Shown here in pieces: positions 42,806 to 51,700 of a DNA stretch of 64,000 nt. The notes under the pieces are model-generated. The model made no database searches. It had not been told where the DNA came from and was given only the letters and a program-made list of their open reading frames with translations. Each line of letters opens with the position of its first letter. Position 1 is the first letter of the stretch. The position numbers and the translations under genes are program-made. This DNA comes from Bdellovibrionales bacterium (GTDB lineage: Bacteria; Bdellovibrionota; UBA1018; CAIMNF01): contig CANNBJ010000005.1 of NCBI GenBank assembly GCA_947502835.1, positions 186,579 to 250,578 of the forward strand, written 5' to 3'.

Positions 42806-44298
42806 GTCTCACCTGTCTTGGCGTGAGTGTGGATGTGAACACCGAGTTTGAGGCGGTGATCGGTCTAGAAGTGCACGTGCAGCTTGCGACCGATTCAAAG
42901 ATATTTTCATCTGCCCGTGCGCGTCCTGAGCCGGGGAACTCGGTGGCAGACGAAGCCGTGAACAAGAACACCACGCCCGTGTGTGCGGGTCACCCCGGCA
43001 CCCTTCCTGTTCTGAACCAAAAGGCGGTGAATTATGCAATCCGTGCCGGACTTGCGACCTCTTGCAAGATCAACCTGAAAAGCATCTTTGCGAGGAAACA
43101 CTACTTTTATCCCGACTCGCCCAAGGGCTACCAGATTTCCCAGTACGATCTTCCCCTCTGTGAGGGAGGGCATCTGGACATCGAGTGGGGCGAAGAAGGT
43201 GAGATGACAAAACGGATCGGCATCACCCGGATCCACATGGAAGAGGATGCCGGGAAGAGCGTGCATCATCATGGATACAGCCTTGTGAATCTCAACAGGG
43301 CGGGAGTTCCGTTGATCGAAGTTGTGAGCGAGCCCGAGATGAGGGGCCCCGCCGAGGCCGGCGCCTATCTCCGGAAACTCTATGCGATCGTAACCGCGAT
43401 CGGGGTGTGCGACGGAAACCTTCAGGAGGGAAACTTCCGTTGTGATGCGAATGTCTCGATCCGGCCCAAAGGGGTGAAGGAATTCGGGACCCGAGTCGAG
43501 ATCAAGAATGTGAATTCCTTTCGATTTGTCGAAAAGGCGATCGAGTATGAAGTGGAGCGCCAGAGGCAGGTCATTCTTTCAGGAGGAAAGCTGGTTCAGG
43601 AAACGCGTCTTTATGATTCCCAAAAGAACCGGACCTTCTCGATGAGAACCAAGGAGGAAGCCGAGGACTACCGGTATTTTCCGGATCCCGATCTCCCCCC
43701 CTTGATCCTGAGTGAGGAACAGGTTGAGGCCATCCGGGCCTCCCTACCGGAGCTTCCGGATCAGAAGCGCGATCGATACATTCGTGAATTCGGGTTGAAG
43801 AGATATGACTCCACCCTCCTCACCTCCGATGTTCTCTGGGGGAGGCTCTTTCAGGAAAGTGTCGCTTTGTGCGGTCGTGAGAACGGAAAAATCCTTGCAA
43901 ATCTGATGATTGGCGAAGGAATGCGTCTTGTTTCCAGCGCTGATCCTGATGAAACAAAGGGCTTCACGGCAAAGCAGTTCTCCGATTTGGCTCTGGCTGT
44001 GGCGGATCAAACCGTCTCCATGACTGCGGCCAAACAGATCCTGGCAATTCTCTTCGAGCAAGGGGGAGAGGTGGGAGCCGTCATTGACCGCGAGGGACTC
44101 CGGCAAGTCAGCGATCTTTCGGCGCTGGAGCCCGTGATTGATGAAATCCTTGCGAAGAATCCAAAGCAGGTCGAGGAGTACCGTTCTGGAAAGGAAAAAG
44201 TCCTTGGTTTCTTTGTGGGACAAGCCATGAAGGCGACCCGTGGAAAAGCCAATCCGGCGTTGTTACAGGATCTTGTGATCCGGAAATTGAAAGGTTGA
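42802..44298 (+). CDS. gatB: Asp-tRNA(Asn)/Glu-tRNA(Gln) amidotransferase subunit B
   Basis: 498-residue kinase-like subunit that activates the mis-charged tRNA. Landmarks are VIGLEVHVQLATDSKIFS, the pair of Cys-region residues NTTPVCAGHPGTLPVLN, RKHYFYPDSPKGYQISQYDLP and the inner tail domain (ANLMIGEGMRLV, then GFFVGQAMKATRGKANP). The ATG overlaps the gatA stop; a further in-frame GTG/ATG choice is not needed. The next gene (AsmA family) starts 2 bp after its stop, so the operon probably continues. Confidence 0.96.
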   Translation: MSLTCLGVSVDVNTEFEAVIGLEVHVQLATDSKIFSSARARPEPGNSVADEAVNKNTTPVCAGHPGTLPVLNQKAVNYAIRAGLATSCKINLKSIFARKHYFYPDSPKGYQISQYDLPLCEGGHLDIEWGEEGEMTKRIGITRIHMEEDAGKSVHHHGYSLVNLNRAGVPLIEVVSEPEMRGPAEAGAYLRKLYAIVTAIGVCDGNLQEGNFRCDANVSIRPKGVKEFGTRVEIKNVNSFRFVEKAIEYEVERQRQVILSGGKLVQETRLYDSQKNRTFSMRTKEEAEDYRYFPDPDLPPLILSEEQVEAIRASLPELPDQKRDRYIREFGLKRYDSTLLTSDVLWGRLFQESVALCGRENGKILANLMIGEGMRLVSSADPDETKGFTAKQFSDLALAVADQTVSMTAAKQILAILFEQGGEVGAVIDREGLRQVSDLSALEPVIDEILAKNPKQVEEYRSGKEKVLGFFVGQAMKATRGKANPALLQDLVIRKLKG

Positions 44299-44300
44299 GT

Positions 44301-46658
44301 ATGAAAAAAGTGATGAAAGTGTTTGCCGTTGTCGCAGCAGTCGTCCTGATGGCGATCCTGACCATTCCGTTCTTCGTCAATGTGGACAAGTTCCGGCCCG
44401 AGATCGTCAAGGTGGTCAACACCAAACTCAAGGGAAGCCTTGAGCTCGGAAAGCTGAGCCTGAGCCTTTGGGGCAGGATTCATATCGGAATCGACGGTTT
44501 GAAGGTGTCGGATTCCAAAGGACATGCGGTGCTTTCGGTGAAAGATGCCTCCTTCGATCTGCCCTATCTCTCCGTCCTTTCAGGGGCGCCCCTCATCACC
44601 ATCGGAATGAAGGAACCCGAGATCAGCATTTTGAAGGACAAAGAGGGAAAACTCAATGTCATGAGTCTGATGAAAGAGGATTCCCGAGAATCGGATGAGA
44701 AGGGCTCTGCTCCCAAGAAAGATGATTCAGACGCAGGACAGGTCGAGTTGCCCGGGCTTGCGGTGAACGCGCACTTCGGGATCTCCATTGAGAATGCGAA
44801 GTTGGTCTACAAGGATCTGGGGATGGATCTGACCAATACAGTGGACCGCCTGAATGTCCGCGTAAAGGACTTCTCTCTTTCCCGAAAAACCGAAATGGAG
44901 CTTTGGGCCGAGTTGAAGACCCGCATGGGCGAGGATCTCGAACTCGAAGGCCCACTTCGCTTCTCTCTTGCGCTCACGCCCGAGATTTCCGGCGGTGAAT
45001 TCAAAAAGGCATCGGTCCAGGGGGATTTCTCTGCGGATGAGCTGTCAATCCGGAAGGGGGATCTGTTCATCAAAAAAAGCGGTGTGCCCACACGCCTTGA
45101 TTTTGCCGCGAGCCTCGATTCCTCCGCGCTCGCTTTGAAAGAGGCTTCGATCCGGTTTCACAACGCCGAGGTGGTTCTTTCCGGTGTGTTTCACAAGGAT
45201 CAGGGAGCCGACTTCAAGTTCGATGCGAAACCCGTTGATCTGAAACCCTGGAACGAGCTTGTCCCGATGTTGAAGGCATACGAACTTGAGGGAAGACTCG
45301 CGCTGAACGGCGGCTTGAAGGGAAAGCCCGATGCGCTTCAATATGAGGCGCGTGCGAAGATTGATGGCCTCTCCGCCAAAGGACCGATGCTCAAGGCAAA
45401 GCCGGTGCTGAACGGGTCGATCCATGTTTTGACCGACCAGGTTGAGAAACTCGCAATCGAGTTGCGTGCCCCCGGCAATGAGCTCAACCTCGAAGCCAAG
45501 GTTCGCTCTTTCAGCAAACCACAGATCATCTTCACTCTTGTCTCTGATCAGGGCATGGATCTGGATCAGTGGGTCGAGTTTCCCGCAGCTCCCGAAGCGA
45601 AGGGATCCTCGGCGGGGGCGGACTCGAAGTCGGGTACCGCTGCTGCCCGCGAAGAGGATTTCGATGCGCTCCTTGATCCCCTCCGGAAGAACGAGATTGC
45701 CCGCGGGATGACGTTGGATGGAACCGTTTCGATTGCCTTCCTGAAGGCAAAGGGATTCCGGATGGATGATCTTCGCACCAAAATCCAGATGAAGAATCTT
45801 GTCGCCTCTCTTGGGGATGTCAAACTCAAGATGTACGGGGGTTCGCTCGGAGGGAATTTCACCATGGATATGAAACCGAAGGAGCCGCTCTATTCCATGA
45901 ACTTCACGGTTGCAGGCTTTGACATGCAGAAGGCCGTCGAGTCGCAATTCCAGGCCTTCAAGAATACTCTCACCGGAGTGCTGAGCGCGTCCATTCAGGG
46001 AAGTGGTTCAAGTTTCAATGTGAAAGCCGCCAAGCGCCAGCTCAAGATGAAAGGAAACTTCAAGGTTGTGAATGCGGCTTTCCGATCCATGGACATCGCC
46101 AAGATGGCGAATGAGGCGATCTCCGGGTCTCTTGGAAAAATTGCGGACAAGGTGCCGGTTTTGAAGGGCAAGGTTTTGAAGCTCAATTCCGGAGCGGACT
46201 CCAAGTACGATCAGATCTCCGGATCCTTCACGATTGCAAATGGAACCCTCGAGGCTCCCGATTTTGTCGCAAAAGCCGCACCCAAGCGAGGAGTGGATCT
46301 GAAGGGCTTTACCCGCATGGGGCTCATGGATGAGACCCTTGACGCCAAGTGGGAGATCACGGACACCCAAAGAGTCACCGGGGCGGATCAATTGACGGTG
46401 AATATTGCAGGCAAGAACATCCAGAATTTTCTTGCGAAGTCGGAGCGCGATCCCGTGACTCTTCCCATTACGGTGGGGTGCAAGTGGAGTGCTCCTTGCA
46501 TGAACTATGGACAGGTACCCGAATTTCTTGCCGGAGTGGCGGCAAAACGCCTCGGGAATGTTGCCCAGGATGTCGTGAAGCAAAAGGTCCAGGACTCTGT
46601 GAAGGGTGCCATCGAAAAGGGTGTCGGAAACGCGATCAAGGGTTTGTTCGGTCGCTAG
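44301..46658 (+). CDS. AsmA-family envelope protein
   Basis: 785 residues from the ATG at 44301 with a short basic start and one N-terminal transmembrane helix (about 8-26). This is followed by the AsmA N-terminal pattern FRPEIVKVVNTKLKGSLELGKLSLSLWGRIHI. The long periplasmic part is built of beta-strands and ends in the AsmA C-terminal type block with LSASIQGSGSSF and a VGCKWSAPC ending. AsmA proteins of the BLTP/VPS13-like group are thought to carry lipids between membranes. The region 605-650 of low complexity (SSAGADSKSGTAAAREE) is a linker. It directly follows gatB. Confidence 0.85.
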   Translation: MKKVMKVFAVVAAVVLMAILTIPFFVNVDKFRPEIVKVVNTKLKGSLELGKLSLSLWGRIHIGIDGLKVSDSKGHAVLSVKDASFDLPYLSVLSGAPLITIGMKEPEISILKDKEGKLNVMSLMKEDSRESDEKGSAPKKDDSDAGQVELPGLAVNAHFGISIENAKLVYKDLGMDLTNTVDRLNVRVKDFSLSRKTEMELWAELKTRMGEDLELEGPLRFSLALTPEISGGEFKKASVQGDFSADELSIRKGDLFIKKSGVPTRLDFAASLDSSALALKEASIRFHNAEVVLSGVFHKDQGADFKFDAKPVDLKPWNELVPMLKAYELEGRLALNGGLKGKPDALQYEARAKIDGLSAKGPMLKAKPVLNGSIHVLTDQVEKLAIELRAPGNELNLEAKVRSFSKPQIIFTLVSDQGMDLDQWVEFPAAPEAKGSSAGADSKSGTAAAREEDFDALLDPLRKNEIARGMTLDGTVSIAFLKAKGFRMDDLRTKIQMKNLVASLGDVKLKMYGGSLGGNFTMDMKPKEPLYSMNFTVAGFDMQKAVESQFQAFKNTLTGVLSASIQGSGSSFNVKAAKRQLKMKGNFKVVNAAFRSMDIAKMANEAISGSLGKIADKVPVLKGKVLKLNSGADSKYDQISGSFTIANGTLEAPDFVAKAAPKRGVDLKGFTRMGLMDETLDAKWEITDTQRVTGADQLTVNIAGKNIQNFLAKSERDPVTLPITVGCKWSAPCMNYGQVPEFLAGVAAKRLGNVAQDVVKQKVQDSVKGAIEKGVGNAIKGLFGR

Positions 46659-46674
46659 GGAGCGGAAAACGCGG

Positions 46675-47601
46675 ATGAATCAAGCAGCCATTGATCTTGG
46701 AACCAATACATGTCTTCTACTTGTCAGGGATACCCATGGGAAGGTCCTTCATGACGAATCCACCGTTGTGAGGCTGGGGGAGGGAGTTGCCGCGAGTGGA
46801 ATGTTGAAGGATGAGGCCATGAAACGGGCGCATGACTGCATCCAGAGGTATGCCGGAATCGCCGCAGGCCTCGGAGTGAGTCCGGATCGGATTGTGGCTG
46901 TTGGTACCGCGCAGGCCAGGGATGCCCGGAACGCCCAGATGTTTTTTTCCCGTGTGAATGCAGAATGCGGGGTCAAGTTCCGGATTCTCTCCGGTGATGA
47001 AGAGGCCCGGGCCACCTTTCTTGGCGCCCTTCTTCCTGAGATGTCATCCAAACGTGCCGTGGTCATGGACATCGGTGGCGGAAGCACCGAACTTGTTGCC
47101 ATGCCAGAAGGATCGAAGGGGATTTTCGGAACGAGTCTTGGCATTGGTGCCGTGAGGATTTCTGAACTGTTTTTTTCTTCGAACCCTGTAACCGATACGG
47201 AATTTTGGGCAGCAGAGGATGCGATTGATCGTGAGCTTTCGAAATTGCGCGCATGGCGTTCGGAACTGGAAGGAAAGATTCCGGGCGAGCCTGCATTTGT
47301 CGCAGTGGCAGGAACCGCGGTGACGCTCGCGATGCTCCAATCCGGGAATCCTGCCTATGACCGCAAGCTTTTGGATGGGTTCACGCTGCGAAAGGGCGAT
47401 GTGCATCGCCTGGTGGAGGAGCTGAAATGGCGCACGATTGAAGAGCGCGCAGCCATGCCGGGCATGGAGCCGAAGCGGGCAGATGTGATGCTCGCAGGAG
47501 CCCTTATTTTCTGGAGGGTGATGGAGGTGCTGCGATTTTCTTCCGTACAGATCTCCACTCGTGGTCTTCGATACGGGGTTTTGGATCCCTCATTCGGGTG
47601 A
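46675..47601 (+). CDS. Ppx/GppA-family phosphatase, short form
   Basis: Exopolyphosphatase or pppGpp phosphatase domain of 308 residues with no C-terminal HD extension (E. coli Ppx and GppA are about 500). The ASKHA-fold loops are AIDLGTNTCLLLVRD at the start, DIGGGSTELVAMPEG in the middle (catalytic Glu follows the usual pattern) and AVAGTAVTLAML later. Read from the ATG at 46675, 17 bp after the AsmA stop, preceded by GGGAGCGG. The catalytic Glu of the first half is in RILSGDEEARATF. Whether the substrate is polyphosphate or pppGpp cannot be settled. Confidence 0.88.
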   Translation: MNQAAIDLGTNTCLLLVRDTHGKVLHDESTVVRLGEGVAASGMLKDEAMKRAHDCIQRYAGIAAGLGVSPDRIVAVGTAQARDARNAQMFFSRVNAECGVKFRILSGDEEARATFLGALLPEMSSKRAVVMDIGGGSTELVAMPEGSKGIFGTSLGIGAVRISELFFSSNPVTDTEFWAAEDAIDRELSKLRAWRSELEGKIPGEPAFVAVAGTAVTLAMLQSGNPAYDRKLLDGFTLRKGDVHRLVEELKWRTIEERAAMPGMEPKRADVMLAGALIFWRVMEVLRFSSVQISTRGLRYGVLDPSFG

Positions 47602-47683
47602 ACCAAACCGCTGCAGAGTCAATGAAACCGATGGATAACGGAACCCGCTTGCGCGGCTTTCTTGAATCAGGCAAAACCGCTGA

Positions 47684-49138
47684 ATGAAAATGCCCGAACT
47701 CATTGGACGTTTCCGGTTTTCAACCCTGGTTTTGGTTCTCTTTTTCTCTCTGGTTGCCCAACACGAACCTGCGGCAGCCGACCCGCGGGAGAAGCTTCTC
47801 CAAGGGTATTTGAAAAAACGGGCATCTCTTCGATTCGAGAATTCCGCGGGAGCGCCTGAAGCGCGATGGTTCGATCAAACGATCGACCATTTCCCGAAAC
47901 CCGGTTCCCGTTGGGCCGGTACCACCTTCAAACAACGATACTTCGTGGATTCTGAATATGCCGAAGGCGAGGAGTCGCCCGTCTTGTTTTATGTTTGTGG
48001 AGAATCAGCATGCGAGGGGCCATCTGCGGTTCCTCTTCTCAATCGCCTTGCGAAGAAGTACCGCGCCCACCGGGTTGCGCTGGAGCATCGGTTCTACGGG
48101 AACAGCCAACCGTTTGAGCTGCTGACCACACGAAACCTCAAGGTTTTATCGATGGATCAGGCCATCGAGGATCTTGCGCAGTTTCAGCGGTACGCACAAT
48201 CCGCACTGAATTTGAGAGGGAAGTGGGTGGCGGTGGGGGGATCTTATCCGGGAGAGCTCTCCGCATTTTATCGCATGAAACACCCCGAGTTGGTTGCAGG
48301 TGCACTCGCATCGTCCGCTCCTGTTTATGCGAAGGCTGACTTTTTTGAATATGATCGCCATGTGGCCAAGGTTGCCGATCCCGCGTGCTTGCGAAGGATT
48401 CAGAAAGTGGTTTCGGTGGTGGAGGGTCGGCTTTCCTCCGCAACCTCCCGCCTCCAGGTCAAACGCCTGTTTCAGGCTGAGCAAGTCACTCACGATGTGG
48501 ACTTTCTCTATGTGTTGGCAGACATGGCGGCGATTGCAATCCAGTACGGTTTTCAGAAACAGTTTTGTGATTCATTGGCCGGGGGCGAAGCACAGGGGCT
48601 CGAGGTTGAGGCTTATGCCAAGACCGGTCTTTCCCTGATGGGAATGCTCGGAACCTCGCCTCTTCAGGATTCTTTCGAAGGTGCGATGAGCCTGAACCCG
48701 GCGGACTACTACGAGTACGCGGGAAGGCAGTGGATGTACCAATCCTGCACCGAATTCGGATATTTTCAGGTGGCATTCGCGGAGGGCTCCCAAAGCGCAA
48801 GGTCATCCCGAATCGACTTGAAGTACCACAATGAGGCCTGTGAGCGAATGTTCGGAATCCAGGGGCAGGTTGACACTGCCCGAACCAATCGGGAGTACTA
48901 TTCAGGCCTCTTCGATTCCAACGTGAGGAACATCCATTTCACAAATGGAAGCGATGATCCCTGGTCGAATCTTTCACTTACGAATGAGGGCGAGCTTCAG
49001 GGGTTGAACCCGGGACTCAGCGCGCTCTTCATTCAGGGAGCAGCACATTGTGATGACCTCGGATCCCGCATGATGGCCGGACTTTCCGAGGCTCGTTCGC
49101 GTTTTGAGGAATTGTTCGTCCGCTGGATCAGCGAATGA
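47684..49138 (+). CDS. secreted S28-family serine peptidase
   Basis: 484 residues with a signal peptide (cleavage near AAADP). It is a prolyl carboxypeptidase-type (S28) protein: the WFDQTIDHFP start, ALEHRFYGNSQP, the nucleophile in GGSYPGELSAF (S187), Asp in NGSDDPWSNLS (D425) and His in GAAHCDDL (H455). These enzymes cut after proline near peptide ends. The family is best known from eukaryotes and some bacterial predators and gut bacteria. It would degrade protein outside the cytoplasm. It overlaps the 3' end of the convergent FliG-like gene by 11 bp. Confidence 0.9.
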   Translation: MKMPELIGRFRFSTLVLVLFFSLVAQHEPAAADPREKLLQGYLKKRASLRFENSAGAPEARWFDQTIDHFPKPGSRWAGTTFKQRYFVDSEYAEGEESPVLFYVCGESACEGPSAVPLLNRLAKKYRAHRVALEHRFYGNSQPFELLTTRNLKVLSMDQAIEDLAQFQRYAQSALNLRGKWVAVGGSYPGELSAFYRMKHPELVAGALASSAPVYAKADFFEYDRHVAKVADPACLRRIQKVVSVVEGRLSSATSRLQVKRLFQAEQVTHDVDFLYVLADMAAIAIQYGFQKQFCDSLAGGEAQGLEVEAYAKTGLSLMGMLGTSPLQDSFEGAMSLNPADYYEYAGRQWMYQSCTEFGYFQVAFAEGSQSARSSRIDLKYHNEACERMFGIQGQVDTARTNREYYSGLFDSNVRNIHFTNGSDDPWSNLSLTNEGELQGLNPGLSALFIQGAAHCDDLGSRMMAGLSEARSRFEELFVRWISE

Positions 49139-49340
49139 TTCGAAGCAGTTTTTGCGCCAATGCAGGATCCCGCGACTGAAGACGTCTCAGCAATGAGTTC
49201 CGGAAGGTTGGGTCCGCATGACGAAGCAGCTCGATGACCTGCTCGAGTCCGTTCACTTTCAGAGTGGATTCCGCGGTTTCCACCGACTCTGATCTTTGGG
49301 GGGCGGGGATCTGGCTCTCATAACGGGTTCGTTGATTCAT
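49128..49340 (-). CDS. orphan FliG-middle-like small protein
   Basis: 70 residues. The first 25 residues are polar and probably unstructured. The rest (about 28-69, LEQVIELLRHADPTFRNS then DPALAQKLLRII) looks like one helical unit of the FliG middle (ARM-M) domain, where E-V-x-E-I-L-N-x-x-D and D-P-E-L-A-E-x-I-R occur in the same order. No other FliG part is present. The start ATG overlaps the stop of the coiled-coil gene by 4 bp, so the two products are probably partners. Similarity is by eye and needs a profile search. Confidence 0.6.
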   Translation of the reverse strand: MNQRTRYESQIPAPQRSESVETAESTLKVNGLEQVIELLRHADPTFRNSLLRRLQSRDPALAQKLLRIIR

Positions 49341-49795
49341 GTGGTCTTTCCTTTCTGATGGGCTTTTTGATTCTCTTTTTCATATTGGTGGTGGAGTTCA
49401 TCGGAGGCCTTTTTATAATAGGCCTGCAAATTCCGGATCTGTTCTTCGCCTGTCCGTTTCTCCTGCTCGATTCTTTGAGCGTACTGCTGATGGATTTTTG
49501 CGGTTGTTTGTTCCCCCGCGAGATGTTCCTGCTGGATCAGGGTCTGATTCTGATCCCTTGCCTGACCGAGTTTCCGTTCCAGGGTTTCCGCTTCACTTGA
49601 GATTCTCACGTCGAAATCCCTGCGGATTTCCTCAAGTTGGTTCTTTTGCGCCTCAAGGACCTTTCCAAGGGTTTCCCGATGGGTTTCTTCCTTCTCACGA
49701 AGGGTGGCCTCTTGGTCCCGTTCCAACTGGGTGAGATAGCTCCGGTACCGGATTTCATCGACATTGTTTCCGGGCCCGTTCACTGAATTGCCCAT
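49337..49795 (-). CDS. coiled-coil protein, partner of the FliG-like protein
   Basis: 152 residues from the ATG at 49795 (ribosome site AGGAGG 4 bp upstream). It is almost entirely charged helix with heptad-like repeats (residues about 20-145; Glu, Gln, Lys and Arg dominate), followed by a His/Gln/Lys-rich tail. No membrane segment or domain is visible. Its shape resembles FliJ/FliH-like or other scaffold coiled coils, but composition alone cannot prove that. It sits upstream of and overlaps the orphan FliG-like gene, which suggests a joint role; no function can be assigned. Confidence 0.6.
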   Translation of the reverse strand: MGNSVNGPGNNVDEIRYRSYLTQLERDQEATLREKEETHRETLGKVLEAQKNQLEEIRRDFDVRISSEAETLERKLGQARDQNQTLIQQEHLAGEQTTAKIHQQYAQRIEQEKRTGEEQIRNLQAYYKKASDELHHQYEKENQKAHQKGKTT

Positions 49796-49857
49796 GGGGC
49801 CTCCTTGAAAACGCGGGTGTTCCCGCCACATCTCCATGATCGCAAGCGGGAATTCCC

Positions 49858-49885
49858 TTCACAACCGGCAAAAAATACCTATACT
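49858..49885 (+). promoter_or_regulatory. sigma-70 promoter of zapA-fau-ymdB
   Basis: TTCACA at 49858-49863 and TATACT at 49880-49885 are separated by 16 bp. The likely start is about 49892, and the ribosome site GGAGAGG (49891-49897) precedes the zapA ATG. It is the best promoter match in this region. Confidence 0.55.
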
Positions 49886-49902
49886 TTCGTGGAGAGGCAC
49901 CG

Positions 49903-50211
49903 ATGAGTACATTTTCAAAAGAGTTCACGATTTTAGGTCAAAAAGTGGTGATTCAGGATCAGGCGGAAGCGGATCTTGCAGGTGTTGCGCTCAAGGTTGT
50001 AAATGAGCGGATTTCCGCGATTCAAAGTGCCAAACCCCTTCTCGGGCCAAACCAGGTTGCCGTTCTTGCACTCCTTGAGCTTGCGGGGAATCTCGTTCGG
50101 GACCGAAAGTCCATTGACACGTACCGCGAGGAGCTGGATCGGAAGTGCACGATCCTGATGGCTGAAGTTTCAAACTTTCGCGAAGCTGGCGCAAGGCGAG
50201 GCAATCCGTGA
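49903..50211 (+). CDS. zapA: cell division protein ZapA-like
   Basis: 102 residues. ZapA bundles FtsZ filaments at the division ring. The family start VxILGQKVVIQDQAEADL, a central helix beginning VALKVVNERI and the long helix with LGPNQVAVLALLELAGNLV match ZapA. Position supports it: in many proteobacteria zapA precedes the 5-formyl-THF cyclo-ligase gene with 6S RNA between them. Here they overlap by 4 bp (GTGA), leaving no room for 6S RNA. Probably part of an operon with the three genes that follow. Confidence 0.88.
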   Translation: MSTFSKEFTILGQKVVIQDQAEADLAGVALKVVNERISAIQSAKPLLGPNQVAVLALLELAGNLVRDRKSIDTYREELDRKCTILMAEVSNFREAGARRGNP

Positions 50212-50876
50212 TCATTTCCTCCCGCCCGGGGCGATCGAAAAAGCAAATCCGTGAGGAGATGCTCGATGCTCTTTCGGCAATCCCTTTCCCTGATCTGATT
50301 TCCAAATCCGGGAGCCTCAGTGATCGTTTTTTTGATTTCGCCCGTACGGCAACGGCACAGATTTTCGGGAGGACCATCGTCAGTTTTTGTCCCTTTGGGA
50401 ACGAACCTCAAATCAACGTCGAAGTCGAGGGCGGAGGTGAAGTATATCGGGTTTCCTACGTCAGAATCGATGATTGGCAAGCACGGAGGATGAGTGCGCG
50501 GCTTGCGAGACGGGATACACCGGATCTATGGGAGGAGTTCGACCCGGGAAATGGATTGAAAGTCTTCCAACCCTTGGCATCCATCCCTCTGGCAAAGACC
50601 GAGGAGGTTTCAGTCATCCTGGTTCCGGGTCTTGCATTCACGCGGAACGGCAGTCGATTGGGAAGAGGAGCCGGGTTTTACGACAGATTCCTCGATGCAC
50701 ACCCTGCAGCACTCAGGCTCGGCGTCGCTTTTTCGGAACAAATCCTTGAATCCTTGCCCGAGGAAGAATGGGATGAACGAGTCGACATCATTCTGACAGA
50801 CCGGGAAATCATCACGACGAATTCCTATGGAGATTGGACGAATCACGGTAAAATCATCCATAGGAATCAAACATGA
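50208..50876 (+). CDS. 5-formyltetrahydrofolate cyclo-ligase
   Basis: 222 residues, GTG start overlapping the zapA stop. Converts 5-formyl-THF to 5,10-methenyl-THF using ATP in the cytoplasm. Landmarks are a Ser/Lys-rich start (SKKQIREEML), VPGLAFTRNGSRLGRGAGFYDRFL (ATP and folate loop) and DERVDIILTDREI near the end. All are typical of the MTHFS/YgfA family. The C-terminus is about 20 residues longer than usual. Its stop overlaps the next start by 4 bp (ATGA). Confidence 0.92.
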   Translation: MIISSRPGRSKKQIREEMLDALSAIPFPDLISKSGSLSDRFFDFARTATAQIFGRTIVSFCPFGNEPQINVEVEGGGEVYRVSYVRIDDWQARRMSARLARRDTPDLWEEFDPGNGLKVFQPLASIPLAKTEEVSVILVPGLAFTRNGSRLGRGAGFYDRFLDAHPAALRLGVAFSEQILESLPEEEWDERVDIILTDREIITTNSYGDWTNHGKIIHRNQT

Positions 50877-51700
50877 TCAGAGTACTTTTTTTTGGAGATG
50901 TTTTTGGCAAACCGGGGCGACAGGCCGTAAAGACTGCCATTCCGAAGCTCATGCCCCATTGCCAGCCGGATTTCATCATCGTGAATGCGGAAAATGCAGT
51001 GCATGGAAAAGGCATCAGCGAAAAGGTGGCGGAAGAGTTTTTCGACATGGGGGTGGATCTGATCACAACCGGGAATCACGCATGGGATCAGCCAGAATCG
51101 CAAACCCTGTTTGCCAGGGAAAAAAGGCTTCTCAGGCCCTTGAATTATCCCGAGAGCGATCTTGATCTTGTTCCGGGACGCGGAGTTGCAATCCTCGAGT
51201 GCAAGAACCGTCCTGGTATCCGTCTTGGGGTCCTCCTGCTCATGGGACGGGTGTTCATGGATCCATTGGATTGTCCATTCCACAGGGGACGCAAGGAGGT
51301 TGCGAAGCTCAGGGACCAGGGGATCAAGAGCATCTTTGTGGATTTTCACGGGGAGGCAAGCTCCGAAAAACAGGCGTTCACCTACTTCCTTGATGGCCAG
51401 GTTTCTGCAGTGGTTGGCACGCATTCCCATGTCCAGACTGCGGATGAGAGGGTCACCCCGAATGGAACCGCGGCAATCACGGATGTCGGGATGTGCGGAT
51501 GCTTTGATTCGGTGATCGGAACCAAGAAGGAAATCTCCATTCGAAGGTTCCTTACCAAGATGCCGGTGCGATTTGAACCTGCGGAGGGGCCCGGGGGATA
51601 TGGGGCGGTTCTCGTTGAAATCGATGAAAAGACGGGAAAAGCCACACGAATCGAGCGTTTTCGCGAGGAAGTCGTCAAGCTCGAGGGGGTGACGTTTTGA
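50873..51700 (+). CDS. ymdB: YmdB-family metallophosphoesterase
   Basis: 275 residues, cytoplasmic. Calcineurin-like phosphoesterase with the motifs GDVFGKPGR, NAENAVHGKG, TTGNHAWD and ALVVGTHSHVQTAD-like (VVGTHSHVQTAD), with the usual metal-binding Asp, Asn and His. Family members hydrolyse 2',3'-cAMP or cGMP and affect biofilm formation in Bacillus. The gene belongs to the zapA-fau operon through ATGA overlaps and is followed by the membrane gene with TTG start overlapping its stop. Confidence 0.92.
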   Translation: MIRVLFFGDVFGKPGRQAVKTAIPKLMPHCQPDFIIVNAENAVHGKGISEKVAEEFFDMGVDLITTGNHAWDQPESQTLFAREKRLLRPLNYPESDLDLVPGRGVAILECKNRPGIRLGVLLLMGRVFMDPLDCPFHRGRKEVAKLRDQGIKSIFVDFHGEASSEKQAFTYFLDGQVSAVVGTHSHVQTADERVTPNGTAAITDVGMCGCFDSVIGTKKEISIRRFLTKMPVRFEPAEGPGGYGAVLVEIDEKTGKATRIERFREEVVKLEGVTF

